Assembly (NCBI GenBank): GCA_017513245.1
Contig: JAFXGK010000007.1
Span: 1-64,000, forward strand
Direction: 5' to 3'
From: Clostridia bacterium
GTDB lineage: Bacteria > Bacillota > Clostridia > Oscillospirales > Acutalibacteraceae
DNA: 64,000 nt
Part shown: piece after piece, positions 50,850 through 58,724 of the stretch
Layout of the letters: each line of letters opens with the position of its first letter
How positions within the stretch are numbered: position 1 is the first letter of the stretch
The notes under the pieces: generated by a model
What the model was told of the DNA's origin: nothing
Database searches by the model: none
The model's input: the letters and a program-made list of their open reading frames with translations, nothing else
Translations under genes and position numbers: made by a program

Positions 50850-50881
50850 TAAAAACACCCGCGGGGTAAGCCGCAGGTGTA
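50850..50881 (-). terminator. Terminator of the SLOG-family gene
   Basis: On the minus strand ACACCTGCGG ... CCGCGGGTGT followed by TTTTT and ATTAT. Confidence 0.75.
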
Positions 50882-50931
50882 TTCTCATCCTTTTTTCCGC
50901 CCTTCTCAGTGCGGCCTCCCTTTCCCGCTTT

Positions 50932-51453
50932 TTAATCCAAAAGCGAAAACTGAAACATCATTTTAAGGCGGTCGGCAACGTTTATTACCGTCTTTCCCTG
51001 CTGTTTGGCGTAGTTTACTGTGTCACGGGTGCCGCCGGGCGAGCCGTCGTAATGCGCCACTACACGCTCGCTGTGATCAACCATATAGCGATTTCGCGCG
51101 TTATAGCAGCCTCGGTAATATTCGTCCGAAAGGCATATTCGCTCGTCCGCCGCGTCCAGCGCGTATTTGTATCGGCGCTTCCACTCGGCGCTGTAGCCGT
51201 TTGCCTGCCCCTCAAACGGGATAACCAAAATGATTTTAATTTTATATTTTTCGCGAAGTGATACGAGAATCTCGGCCGCCAAAAGGTCAAATCCCTTTGC
51301 GCCACCGCAATAAAAGGTATCAAAACCGTCGTTTATTGCCGCTATTATCTGATTTTCAAGTTCATCAGCCAAAACGACAAACTCGCCACAGCGTTTATCA
51401 TATCCGAAAGAACATTTTTCGGGTCGGTGGCCCGTAAAACAACAGCCCCTCAT
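50932..51453 (-). CDS. SLOG-family protein (DUF1273/YpsA-like)
   Basis: 173 aa Rossmann-like protein. The start MRGCCFTGHRPEKC and the GGAKGFDLLAAE motif (~50) are diagnostic of the DUF1273/SLOG group, predicted to bind nucleotides or NAD-like ligands. SERVVAHYDGSPGGTRDTVNYAKQ is the C-terminal signature (in part). Precise function unknown; YpsA of Bacillus affects cell division and stress. AGAGGTG precedes ATG. Confidence 0.85.
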   Translation of the reverse strand: MRGCCFTGHRPEKCSFGYDKRCGEFVVLADELENQIIAAINDGFDTFYCGGAKGFDLLAAEILVSLREKYKIKIILVIPFEGQANGYSAEWKRRYKYALDAADERICLSDEYYRGCYNARNRYMVDHSERVVAHYDGSPGGTRDTVNYAKQQGKTVINVADRLKMMFQFSLLD

Positions 51454-51542
51454 CTCGCACCTCTTTTCCTTTTTTATTATTTTATTGCTATTTTAATTTG
51501 TTGTCAAGCGGTTAAGAAAATTAACCAAGCCCCGCGGTTTTC

Positions 51543-51571
51543 TTGACAAAATCACTATCAAAAGTTATTAT
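51543..51571 (+). promoter_or_regulatory. Sigma-A promoter of the Lrp-family gene
   Basis: TTGACA (51543-51548), 17 bp, TATTAT (51566-51571). Confidence 0.7.
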
Positions 51572-51589
51572 AATTAAGAGGTGAATTAT

Positions 51590-52048
51590 ATGGATAACAT
51601 CGATTTAAAGTTACTTTCACTTTTGCAGCAGAATGCGCGTATGCCCCTAAAGCAACTGGCACAGCAGGTTTTTCTTTCCTCACCTGCCACCGCCGCGCGC
51701 CTCGAACGACTTGAGCGCGAGGGCATAATCTCAGGCTACCGCGCCGAGGTTAATCTCAAAAAACTCGGTTTTCCGGTTATCGCGTTTATAAATCTTGAGC
51801 TACGCCCCGACCAAAAACCCGAATTTTACCCCTTTATCTGCTCGCACCCCAACGTGCTTGAGTGCAGCTGCGTAACGGGTCACTTTGCCATGCATATAAA
51901 GGTTGCCTTCGATTCTACCGAAAACCTCGACCAATTTATCGGCCAGCTTCAAAAATACGGCAGCACCGAAACCCAAATCGTTTTCTCAACGCCGCAGGAG
52001 CCCCGCGGAGTTGATATTGAGGCCCTCCTTACAAACAAAGGCGAGTAA
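51590..52048 (+). CDS. Lrp/AsnC-family transcriptional regulator
   Basis: 152 aa from ATG 51590; an in-frame GTG nine bases earlier is part of the ribosome binding site GAGGTG. The N-terminal helix-turn-helix is IDLKLLSLLQQNARMPLKQLA with LSSPATAARLERLEREGII as recognition region (in part), then the RAM ligand-binding domain from ~65 (IAFINLELRP; CVTGHFAMHIKV). Probably senses an amino acid. Its last 20 bp overlap the convergent pit gene. Confidence 0.92.
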   Translation: MDNIDLKLLSLLQQNARMPLKQLAQQVFLSSPATAARLERLEREGIISGYRAEVNLKKLGFPVIAFINLELRPDQKPEFYPFICSHPNVLECSCVTGHFAMHIKVAFDSTENLDQFIGQLQKYGSTETQIVFSTPQEPRGVDIEALLTNKGE

Positions 52049-52997
52049 TTCCCCACCCCAAAATAAAACAAACGGGAAATGTTAAAAGCCATAACGAAAA
52101 TATTTCGTAATACGTTTTTGTGTTGACGTTTCTGTTGGCAACGCCAAGACCTAACACAGCGCTTGTTTTGGTATGAGTGGTGCTCACCGGCATACCAAAA
52201 AGCGTACAAACAAATATTGATATAAACGCGGCGGTATCACAGCACACGCCGCCGCCCTCGTCGACAGCGGTTATGCCGCTGCCGACTTTTTTTATTATCC
52301 GAGCGCCGCCAACGGCCGTTCCCAAAGCCAAAACCACAGCGCACAGGAGGGTTGCCGCACCGTATGTAATCTCAAGTCCCGAGAAGGAGAAAACCGACAT
52401 CGCAACAATGGTAAATTTTTGCCCGTCTTGAGCGCCGTGGATTAGCGACAAGAGCGCCGCCGATATTATTTCGAGCGCTGTGAGCAAACGCCTTTTCTCG
52501 CGCAGGCGGCTTACGTTTAACAACCGTTTTAACACATATCCCAGCAAAAAACCCAACAAACTAGTTAAAATTATGCCTAATATGACAGACCACCAAAGGC
52601 CACTGTTCAGGCCGTTTTTGCCCTCTTTTGCTACTGCCGCTCCCGACAGCGCCGCCAGCAGTGCATGGCTTTCGCTCGTGGGTATTCCAAAGCTCCACGC
52701 GACCACCGCAAACACCACAACAGAAAGCAACGCCGCATACACCGCCACTTCTGCTCCATTTCCCGAAGGAACCGTTTCGGCCACCCGTTTTGCAACTCGG
52801 TTTCCGAACGCAGAGGTGAGTAAAAGTCCGAAAAAATTGCATACCGCCGCCATATTTGCGGCACGCCGCAACGTCATTGCTCCGCTTGCTACGCAGGTGG
52901 CCACAGCATTAGGCGCATCGGTCCACCCGTTAACAAAAACGGCACTTAAAATAAGCGCCGCCGATACTAAAAAATGCATATTAAAAAAATCGGTCAT
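52029..52997 (-). CDS. PiT-family inorganic phosphate transporter
   Basis: 322 aa, about ten membrane helices. The paired PiT signatures are present: VNGWTDAPNAVATCV (~23-37) and, in the second half, GMPVSTTHTKTSAVLG (~268-283), plus SFGIPTSESHALL. Imports phosphate with a cation. ATG 52997 has GAGG five bases upstream. Convergent 20-bp overlap with the Lrp gene. A long inverted repeat spans the start codon, suggesting structural control. Confidence 0.92.
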   Translation of the reverse strand: MTDFFNMHFLVSAALILSAVFVNGWTDAPNAVATCVASGAMTLRRAANMAAVCNFFGLLLTSAFGNRVAKRVAETVPSGNGAEVAVYAALLSVVVFAVVAWSFGIPTSESHALLAALSGAAVAKEGKNGLNSGLWWSVILGIILTSLLGFLLGYVLKRLLNVSRLREKRRLLTALEIISAALLSLIHGAQDGQKFTIVAMSVFSFSGLEITYGAATLLCAVVLALGTAVGGARIIKKVGSGITAVDEGGGVCCDTAAFISIFVCTLFGMPVSTTHTKTSAVLGLGVANRNVNTKTYYEIFSLWLLTFPVCFILGWGITRLCL

Positions 52998-53052
52998 TAC
53001 CTCATCCCCATCCGCTAATATATATGTAGCGGTGGATTTGGTAATGACCGAT
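52989..53052 (-). promoter_or_regulatory. Inverted repeat spanning the PiT start codon
   Basis: A perfect 13-bp inverted repeat, ATCGGTCATTACC (52989-53001) and GGTAATGACCGAT (53040-53052), encloses a nested stem CCGCTA (53012-53017) / TAGCGG (53027-53032). In the minus-strand RNA the downstream arm contains the ATG of the transporter and abuts its ribosome binding site. If the whole repeat is transcribed it could sequester the start; if the -10-like TATATT inside it is used, it is an operator instead. Confidence 0.6.
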
Positions 53053-53075
53053 CGGTTTTTACGAAAAGTTTTCGT

Positions 53076-54290
53076 TTAGCCCCACGGAACGTAGGTGATT
53101 CCGTTTTCTTCGATATACTGATCGAAGGGAATATCCTCGTAAAGATAAGCTTTAAGAATTCTGCGGGCAAAATCCCTGTCATAATAGAGGCCCGACGAAA
53201 CGCCTACGTTTGCACCCTTAATGCGCCAGCTGTAATCCTTGGGGATTCGCTCGCTCGAAAGCGATGCGCCCTTTATAAGCGGCAGTAAATCGATTATTTC
53301 GCCCTCGCTGAGCGAAGTGGTAACGTTAGGCGTAAACTCACGTACCAACGATAATAATTCAAGGAAATTCATCTTGGTGGCCTTTTTGAAGAGCTGATTA
53401 AGCACCTCACGCTGACGGTCGGTTCTGCCGAAGTCGTCACGCTGGCCGTCGGCCGTTGCGCTCTTGCGAATTCGAGCCCAGGCAACCGCCTGAATACCGT
53501 CGAGCTTCTGGAGGCCGGGTTTAGTTACGTATATCGGCTCGACTCCGGTTATCTTCGACTGCTCTTTAATCAGCGCGTTTATGCCGTAAACCTTATCGTC
53601 GATTTCGCCCTGAGTTACCTCGATTTCAACGCCGCCGACCATATCAACGAGGTTGGCCATCGCGCCGAAGTTTACGGTTGCAAACTCCTTAATATCGAGT
53701 TTAAAGTTTTCGTTAAGCGTCTTTATTGCGAGCTCATAGCCGCCGCGGCTGTAGGCCGAATTTATCTTACGCAGCTTTCCGTCAACGTCCACCACGCTGT
53801 CACGCAGGAAGGAAACTATCTTCATTTCCTTGGTCTTTTTGTTTATGCTCAGCACCATAATGCTGTCCGAAAGACCTTCCATGCTCTCGCCGTCACGCGT
53901 GTCAACACCGAAAAGCGCTATGTTTATAACGTGCTTTTGCGAGTTTTCACTGTTAACGCCGAGGTTGCCCTCATCCATATCAACGTATACGTACCTCAGA
54001 TAATAGTTCTTAAGGAAGGTATATCCGCCAAAGCAAATTCCGCAAAGCAGAGCAATCGCTAAAAGCGTAGAAACAAACGCCACAAGCGCTCTTTTGCCGG
54101 GCGACATACGCTTTTTGCGCTTCTTTGCCTTCTTACCGTCGGCCTTTTTCCCGTCAGTACGCTGCGGAGTGCTGCTGCTGAATATATCGTTCGACTCTTC
54201 CTCCGCGGTTTCGGGAGCGGTGTTATTTAATTTTTCAGGTTCACTGTTTTTGGTAGCTTTTTTCTTTTTAACTTCTTCGTGCTTTCCCAT
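53076..54290 (-). CDS. LCP-family (LytR-CpsA-Psr) cell wall glycopolymer ligase
   Basis: 404 aa. A long Lys-rich cytoplasmic N-terminus (~1-65, KKADGKKAKKRKKR), one membrane helix (~68-92, ALVAFVSTLLAIALLCGIC), and an extracellular LCP domain with ALFGVDTRDG, LSDSIMVLSIN, SFLRDSVV, and VNFGAMANLVDMVGGVEI. Attaches wall teichoic acids or other glycopolymers to peptidoglycan. It is 7 bp after rsmI. The function class fits a Gram-positive cell wall. Confidence 0.93.
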   Translation of the reverse strand: MGKHEEVKKKKATKNSEPEKLNNTAPETAEEESNDIFSSSTPQRTDGKKADGKKAKKRKKRMSPGKRALVAFVSTLLAIALLCGICFGGYTFLKNYYLRYVYVDMDEGNLGVNSENSQKHVINIALFGVDTRDGESMEGLSDSIMVLSINKKTKEMKIVSFLRDSVVDVDGKLRKINSAYSRGGYELAIKTLNENFKLDIKEFATVNFGAMANLVDMVGGVEIEVTQGEIDDKVYGINALIKEQSKITGVEPIYVTKPGLQKLDGIQAVAWARIRKSATADGQRDDFGRTDRQREVLNQLFKKATKMNFLELLSLVREFTPNVTTSLSEGEIIDLLPLIKGASLSSERIPKDYSWRIKGANVGVSSGLYYDRDFARRILKAYLYEDIPFDQYIEENGITYVPWG

Positions 54291-54297
54291 TTAATTT

Positions 54298-55125
54298 TTA
54301 CATCTCCATAAGGGCTTTATATATGTCCCCTTTTTTAATTCCGCAAATCGCTGCCGCCTCTTTAGCCGCAGCAGAAGCACCCATTCCCTTTTCCATAAGC
54401 GTTTTCGCCATTTCGGCCGCATCGGTAAGGGTATAAACCTTTTCCTCTTCGGGGGCGGCGCCCTCAACAACCAGAACAAACTCACCTCTCGGCGCGTTTT
54501 CCTTATAATACTCTACCGCATCCGAAAGCCGCATTTTAAGCACCTGCTCGTGGAACTTGGTAAGCTCGCGGCAGAAGGCAACCTCGCGGTCGCCAAAGGC
54601 GCCCAGCATATCGGCTATCGTTGTTCGCAGTTTGTGTGGCGCTTCGTAAAATATCATGGTTCTCTGCTCGCGAACAAGGCTCTCAAGATGCGCTTTGCGC
54701 TCTCCCTTATCAGCCGACAGAAATCCCTCAAAACAAAATCTGCCGCTCTTCATTCCGCTGGCGGCAAGCGCAGTTATAACCGCGCTGGGGCCGGGAACCG
54801 ACTCGACCTCGATGCCGCACCGGCGGCACTCGCGAACAAGATCCTCTCCCGGATCGGAAATGGCAGGCATTCCCGCATCCGATACTATAGCACATTTTTC
54901 ACCATTTTTCAATCGGTTAATTATGAATTCTGTTTTTCTCTCTTTATTATGCTCGTAATAGCTTTCGAGCGGCTTATGAATGTCGAAATGATTTAAAAGC
55001 TTAAGGGTTACACGGGTATCCTCGGCCGCTATGAAATCAACAGAAGAAAGTGCTTCAAGCGCTCGGGGAGAAATGTCTCCCAAGTTGCCTATCGGTGTTC
55101 CTACAACGTAAAGTTTTCCGCTCAT
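54298..55125 (-). CDS. rsmI: 16S rRNA 2'-O-ribose C1402 methyltransferase
   Basis: 275 aa. N-terminal LYVVGTPIGNLGDISPRAL, AAEDTRVTLKLL, SDAGMPAISDPG and PGPSAVITALAASG are the SAM-dependent RsmI/tetrapyrrole-methylase motifs. Modifies C1402 of 16S rRNA in the decoding centre. The C-terminal helical domain is normal. Overlaps the TrmN6-like gene by 4 bp. Confidence 0.95.
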   Translation of the reverse strand: MSGKLYVVGTPIGNLGDISPRALEALSSVDFIAAEDTRVTLKLLNHFDIHKPLESYYEHNKERKTEFIINRLKNGEKCAIVSDAGMPAISDPGEDLVRECRRCGIEVESVPGPSAVITALAASGMKSGRFCFEGFLSADKGERKAHLESLVREQRTMIFYEAPHKLRTTIADMLGAFGDREVAFCRELTKFHEQVLKMRLSDAVEYYKENAPRGEFVLVVEGAAPEEEKVYTLTDAAEMAKTLMEKGMGASAAAKEAAAICGIKKGDIYKALMEM

Positions 55126-55859
55126 TTCGCACCATCCTTATAGCTTCCGTAAATTTCAAGCATTTCTTTCGAAAAGTTTTCGCCGTCCTCAACGTAAAGC
55201 GTTGGGTCAACTCGCATTCCACTGTTTCCGCAGCGTCTTCCCTCGAGCAAAACAAGCCACGGCTCACAGCCTACGCGCTTGCAAACCAAGCGCATACGTT
55301 TCGGCTCGATTTTATACTTGCGCATAAGCGCAATCATATCGGCAAGTCGCTCGGGACGATTGCACATACAAAGTCTGCCCGAGGTTTGGAGCAGGCGAGA
55401 GGCCGTGCTTATTATATCCTCAAGCGTGCAGGCGGTTTCGTGCCTTGCTATTTTGTCCGAGCCGGTTTTGCTCTTGATTCCCGCTCCCAAAGCCTTGTAC
55501 GGCGGATTGCAGGTAACGAGTTGAAAGCTTCCGAAGGGAAGCTTTCCTTTGAGTTCAAGTATATCCGACAGCACCGCCGAAAACTTTTCGTAAAGATTGT
55601 TTTCCTCGATGCTCTTCTCTGCCAGCGATATTGCTTCGGGCTGTATGTCAACGCCGAAGGCCTTTTTAGGTGCGTTGCCGCGGCACCACAAAAGCGGAAT
55701 AATTCCGCATCCGGTGCCTAAATCGCAGGCCGTATCGGTTTTTCGCGGCGCCGCAAAGTTGGCGAGCAGTATTGCATCGGTGCCGAAGGTATGTGCCTCG
55801 GACACGCAGATTTTTATACCGTCGCCTATCGGCTCGCGTTTTATTATGCTCTGCTCCAT
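55122..55859 (-). CDS. tRNA1(Val) A37 N6-methyltransferase-like protein
   Basis: 245 aa class I SAM methyltransferase. FGTDAILLANF, DLGTGCGIIPLL (SAM binding, ~46-57), and the adenine-N6 catalytic motif TCNPPY (~115-120) match the TrmN6/YfiC family. tRNA1(Val) A37 is the known target; the exact tRNA in Clostridia is not shown. It sits between rsmI and cysS with overlaps of 4 and 16 bp, as in many Firmicutes. Confidence 0.88.
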   Translation of the reverse strand: MEQSIIKREPIGDGIKICVSEAHTFGTDAILLANFAAPRKTDTACDLGTGCGIIPLLWCRGNAPKKAFGVDIQPEAISLAEKSIEENNLYEKFSAVLSDILELKGKLPFGSFQLVTCNPPYKALGAGIKSKTGSDKIARHETACTLEDIISTASRLLQTSGRLCMCNRPERLADMIALMRKYKIEPKRMRLVCKRVGCEPWLVLLEGRRCGNSGMRVDPTLYVEDGENFSKEMLEIYGSYKDGAK

Positions 55860-57223
55860 TTTACGCCCTGGGGTGTGTCCTCGAGGACTACTCCCATTTC
55901 CTTTAACTGATCGCGTATAGCGTCGGCGGTTGCAAAATCTCTCGCCTTGCGGGCCTCGGTGCGCTTGGCAATAAGCGCCTCTACCTCGGCGTCGAGCGAA
56001 TCATCCTTAAGGTTGTAAACCAAACCGAGCACCGAGCAAAGCTCGTCATATTCGGCGAGGGCGGCCTTAAGCGTATCCTTTTTGGCACCTGCGGCAACCA
56101 GAAGATTTATATCCTTTATTAGGTTAAACACCGAGCCGAGTGCGTCGGCGGTGTTAAGGTCGTCTTCCATAGCCTCAATAAAGGCCTCGGTATGCTTGCC
56201 TGCAAATTCGGGCTTGTCGCCGCCTTCTTCGGCGTGGTCAATAGCAAAGACAAGGCCCTCGCGGCACTTGTACATACGGTCAAGCGCATTTTTGCTCTGC
56301 TCGATGATATCTACCGAGTAGTTGATGGGGCTGCGGTAGTGCGACGAAATCATAATGTATCTGATAGGCTCGTAGCCGTATACTTGTGCAACCTCGCGCA
56401 CGGTAAAGAAGTTGCCGAGCGATTTGGACATCTTGCGATTGTCTACGTTTATATAGCCGTTGTGCATCCAATAATGGGCGAAATCGCAGCCGTTTGCACA
56501 CTCGCTTTGGGCGATTTCGTTTTCGTGGTGGGGGAAGATAAGGTCCTGACCGCCACAGTGAATATCAATAGTATTCCCGAGGTACTTGCCTGCCATGGCC
56601 GAGCACTCAATGTGCCAGCCCGGACGGCCCTTACCCCAAGGCGACTCCCAGAAAGGCTCGCCCGGCTTTGCCGATTTCCAAAGGCAGAAGTCCATCGGGT
56701 TTTCCTTTATATCGCCTACTTCGATTCGAGCACCTGCCTCGAGGTCATCAAGCGGCTGGTGCGAAAGCTTGCCGTACTCGGAAAACTCACGGGCGCGGAA
56801 ATAAACGTCGCCGTTTGCCTCATAGGCGAAGCCCTTTTCGATTAACGACGAGATTATATTCTGAATAGCGTCGATATTTTCGGTTGCGCGGGGGTGGGTG
56901 GTTGCGCGGCGGATATTAAGTCCGTCGGCATCGGTCCAGTATTCCTTTATAAAGGTTTCGGCAACCTCGGGGACGGTGGTGCCGCCCTCGTTGGCCTTGC
57001 GGATAAGTTTATCGTCGATATCGGTAAAGTTTTGTACGAAGTTTACCTTGTTGCCGCGCCACTCAAGGTAGCGACGGAGCACGTCAAAAACGCAGAGCGG
57101 ACGCGCATTACCGATATGGATAAAGTTATAAACGGTGGGGCCGCAGGCGTATATTTTGTACTCGCCATCCACAATGGGGCGAAGTTCCTCTTTTTGGCGG
57201 GTGAGGGTGTTAAAAATTTTCAT
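55844..57223 (-). CDS. cysS: Cysteinyl-tRNA synthetase
   Basis: 459 aa class I synthetase. Zinc ligand Cys27 (YACGPTVY), the HIGN form of the HIGH motif (36-39), IHCGGQDLIFPHHENEIAQSE (in part) with further zinc ligands, and KMSKSLGNF. The C-terminal helical bundle is complete. It shares one base with the cysE stop and lies under the Cys T-box upstream. Confidence 0.97.
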   Translation of the reverse strand: MKIFNTLTRQKEELRPIVDGEYKIYACGPTVYNFIHIGNARPLCVFDVLRRYLEWRGNKVNFVQNFTDIDDKLIRKANEGGTTVPEVAETFIKEYWTDADGLNIRRATTHPRATENIDAIQNIISSLIEKGFAYEANGDVYFRAREFSEYGKLSHQPLDDLEAGARIEVGDIKENPMDFCLWKSAKPGEPFWESPWGKGRPGWHIECSAMAGKYLGNTIDIHCGGQDLIFPHHENEIAQSECANGCDFAHYWMHNGYINVDNRKMSKSLGNFFTVREVAQVYGYEPIRYIMISSHYRSPINYSVDIIEQSKNALDRMYKCREGLVFAIDHAEEGGDKPEFAGKHTEAFIEAMEDDLNTADALGSVFNLIKDINLLVAAGAKKDTLKAALAEYDELCSVLGLVYNLKDDSLDAEVEALIAKRTEARKARDFATADAIRDQLKEMGVVLEDTPQGVKWSRA

Positions 57224-57846
57224 TACTTTTCAAGCCTTTCTTCGAGTTCCTTAATTCTCATTTCAAGTCTGCAAATTTCCTGCGCGACGGGGTCGGGTAT
57301 GTGAACCTGATCCATCGGCTTAATCTTAATTCCTGCGCGTTTAACCACGCGTGCCGGAACACCGACTACCGTGCTGTCGGCAGGAACCTCCTCGAGTACT
57401 ACGGCGCCCGAGGCTATTCGGGCGTTGTCGCCAACCTTGAAGGGGCCTAACACCTTAGCTCCGCTCGAAATCATTACGCCGTTACCGATTGTCGGGTGGC
57501 GTTTGCCGGTGTCCTTGCCCGTTCCGCCGAGCGTAACTCCCTGATAAATCAGTACGTCATCGCCGATTTCGGCGGTTTCACCGATTACAACGCCGGTTCC
57601 GTGGTCGATAACCAGACGGCGGCCGAGCTTGGCGGCAGGGTGAATTTCGATTCCCGTTTTGCGAACGGTTCGCTGCGAGATGTATCTCGCTATGAACTTC
57701 ATATTATGGCGATAAAACCAATTTGCCCTGCGGTGGCGACGAATTGCCTTAAAGCCGGGATAAAGAAAAAATATCTCCAGCGCGCTGCGGGCGGCAGGGT
57801 CGCGATCGCGGAAGGCGGCTATGTCTTCTTTTAATCTGTCGAACAT
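57223..57846 (-). CDS. cysE: Serine O-acetyltransferase
   Basis: 207 aa from ATG 57846; the ATG nine bases earlier directly abuts AGGAG and is too close to use it. Makes O-acetylserine for cysteine synthesis. N-terminal helices are followed by a left-handed parallel beta-helix of hexapeptide repeats with IEIHPAAKLGRRLVIDHGTG (in part), VTLGGTGKDTGKRHPTIG and a C-terminal coiled tail (RLEMRIKELEERLEK). First gene of the cysE-cysS-trmN6-rsmI-LCP run, controlled by the Cys T-box. Confidence 0.95.
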   Translation of the reverse strand: MFDRLKEDIAAFRDRDPAARSALEIFFLYPGFKAIRRHRRANWFYRHNMKFIARYISQRTVRKTGIEIHPAAKLGRRLVIDHGTGVVIGETAEIGDDVLIYQGVTLGGTGKDTGKRHPTIGNGVMISSGAKVLGPFKVGDNARIASGAVVLEEVPADSTVVGVPARVVKRAGIKIKPMDQVHIPDPVAQEICRLEMRIKELEERLEK

Positions 57847-57871
57847 ATATATCATCTCCTATTATAGACGT

Positions 57872-58095
57872 AAAAAAACGCCTCCGGTTGCATAATGCAA
57901 CGGAGGCGGTAATTAACCACGGTTCCACTCCTGTTTATAACTCGTGCGGCCTTTAACGGTGCCTGCCGTACCGCCATTTCCTGCGGTATGCTGTCGGGTC
58001 GCAATTTTCGCCTTGTCGCTTCGTGGCTCTCACACCAACCGAGCCCTCTCTTTTCCTGCGGCATGGGTACTTTTCCCGATAAACGCATCTGACTT
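57872..58095 (-). promoter_or_regulatory. T-box riboswitch (Cys) controlling cysE-cysS
   Basis: The minus-strand leader holds the T-box core GAGTGGAACCGTGG (around 57918-57931) and a terminator CGCCTCCG ... CGGAGGCG with T7 (57872-57908). The upstream stem I specifier region reads AATTGCGACC, where TGC is a Cys codon. Uncharged tRNA-Cys should turn on the operon. Confidence 0.9.
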
Positions 58096-58101
58096 CAATA
58101 T

Positions 58102-58130
58102 ATTATATTATAAATTTACATTTTTGTCTA
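58102..58130 (-). promoter_or_regulatory. Sigma-A promoter of the Cys T-box operon
   Basis: Minus strand TAGACA (58125-58130), 17 bp, TATAAT (58102-58107). It lies directly after the pgsA stop region. Confidence 0.8.
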
Positions 58131-58133
58131 CTT

Positions 58134-58724
58134 TTATTTTGTGGGGTCGATTATATTGCGGTTCTGCCACAGATATATTACGCCCGACAGCACTGTAAGC
58201 GCTGCGGTTGCCCACAGTAAAATATCAGTGCCGTACTTGATTGCCTGAGTAAGATTATCGGACAAAATATACTGTGTTTCAAGCAGGATCGACTTAAGTC
58301 CCTCAACCGCAAGAATGGCAATAACGGTAACCATCTGAACGACGGTTTTTACCTTGCCCCACATATTTGCCGCAATTACCTTGCCGCTGCCCGAGCAAAC
58401 AAGACGCATAGAGGTAATGGCAAACTCGCGGAACAGAATTACGAACACGATCCAAACGATACCTGCGGTATATTTCATAAGCAAAAGACCGAGAAATGCG
58501 GCGGTTGTAAGCATTTTGTCGGCCAGCGGGTCTAAAAACTTGCCGAAATCGGTAACAAGACCGCGACTGCGCGCAATTTTACCGTCAAGCATATCGGTAA
58601 GCGACGCTGCAATAAACACAAAGAGTGCCACCACAAAGTGATACTTAAAGTCGGCCACCATCGTATACATAAAAACGGGGGTGGCAATTATACGTATGAG
58701 TGTAAGCTTATTCGGCAGATTCAT
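58134..58724 (-). CDS. pgsA: CDP-diacylglycerol-glycerol-3-phosphate 3-phosphatidyltransferase
   Basis: 196 aa membrane enzyme making phosphatidylglycerol phosphate. The CDP-alcohol phosphotransferase signature DG-x2-AR-x8-G-x3-D-x3-D is present as DGKIARSRGLVTDFGKFLDPLAD (key residues quoted, ~46-68). About five membrane helices. Overlaps the end of rimO by 17 bp; common rimO-pgsA order in Firmicutes. Confidence 0.95.
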   Translation of the reverse strand: MNLPNKLTLIRIIATPVFMYTMVADFKYHFVVALFVFIAASLTDMLDGKIARSRGLVTDFGKFLDPLADKMLTTAAFLGLLLMKYTAGIVWIVFVILFREFAITSMRLVCSGSGKVIAANMWGKVKTVVQMVTVIAILAVEGLKSILLETQYILSDNLTQAIKYGTDILLWATAALTVLSGVIYLWQNRNIIDPTK

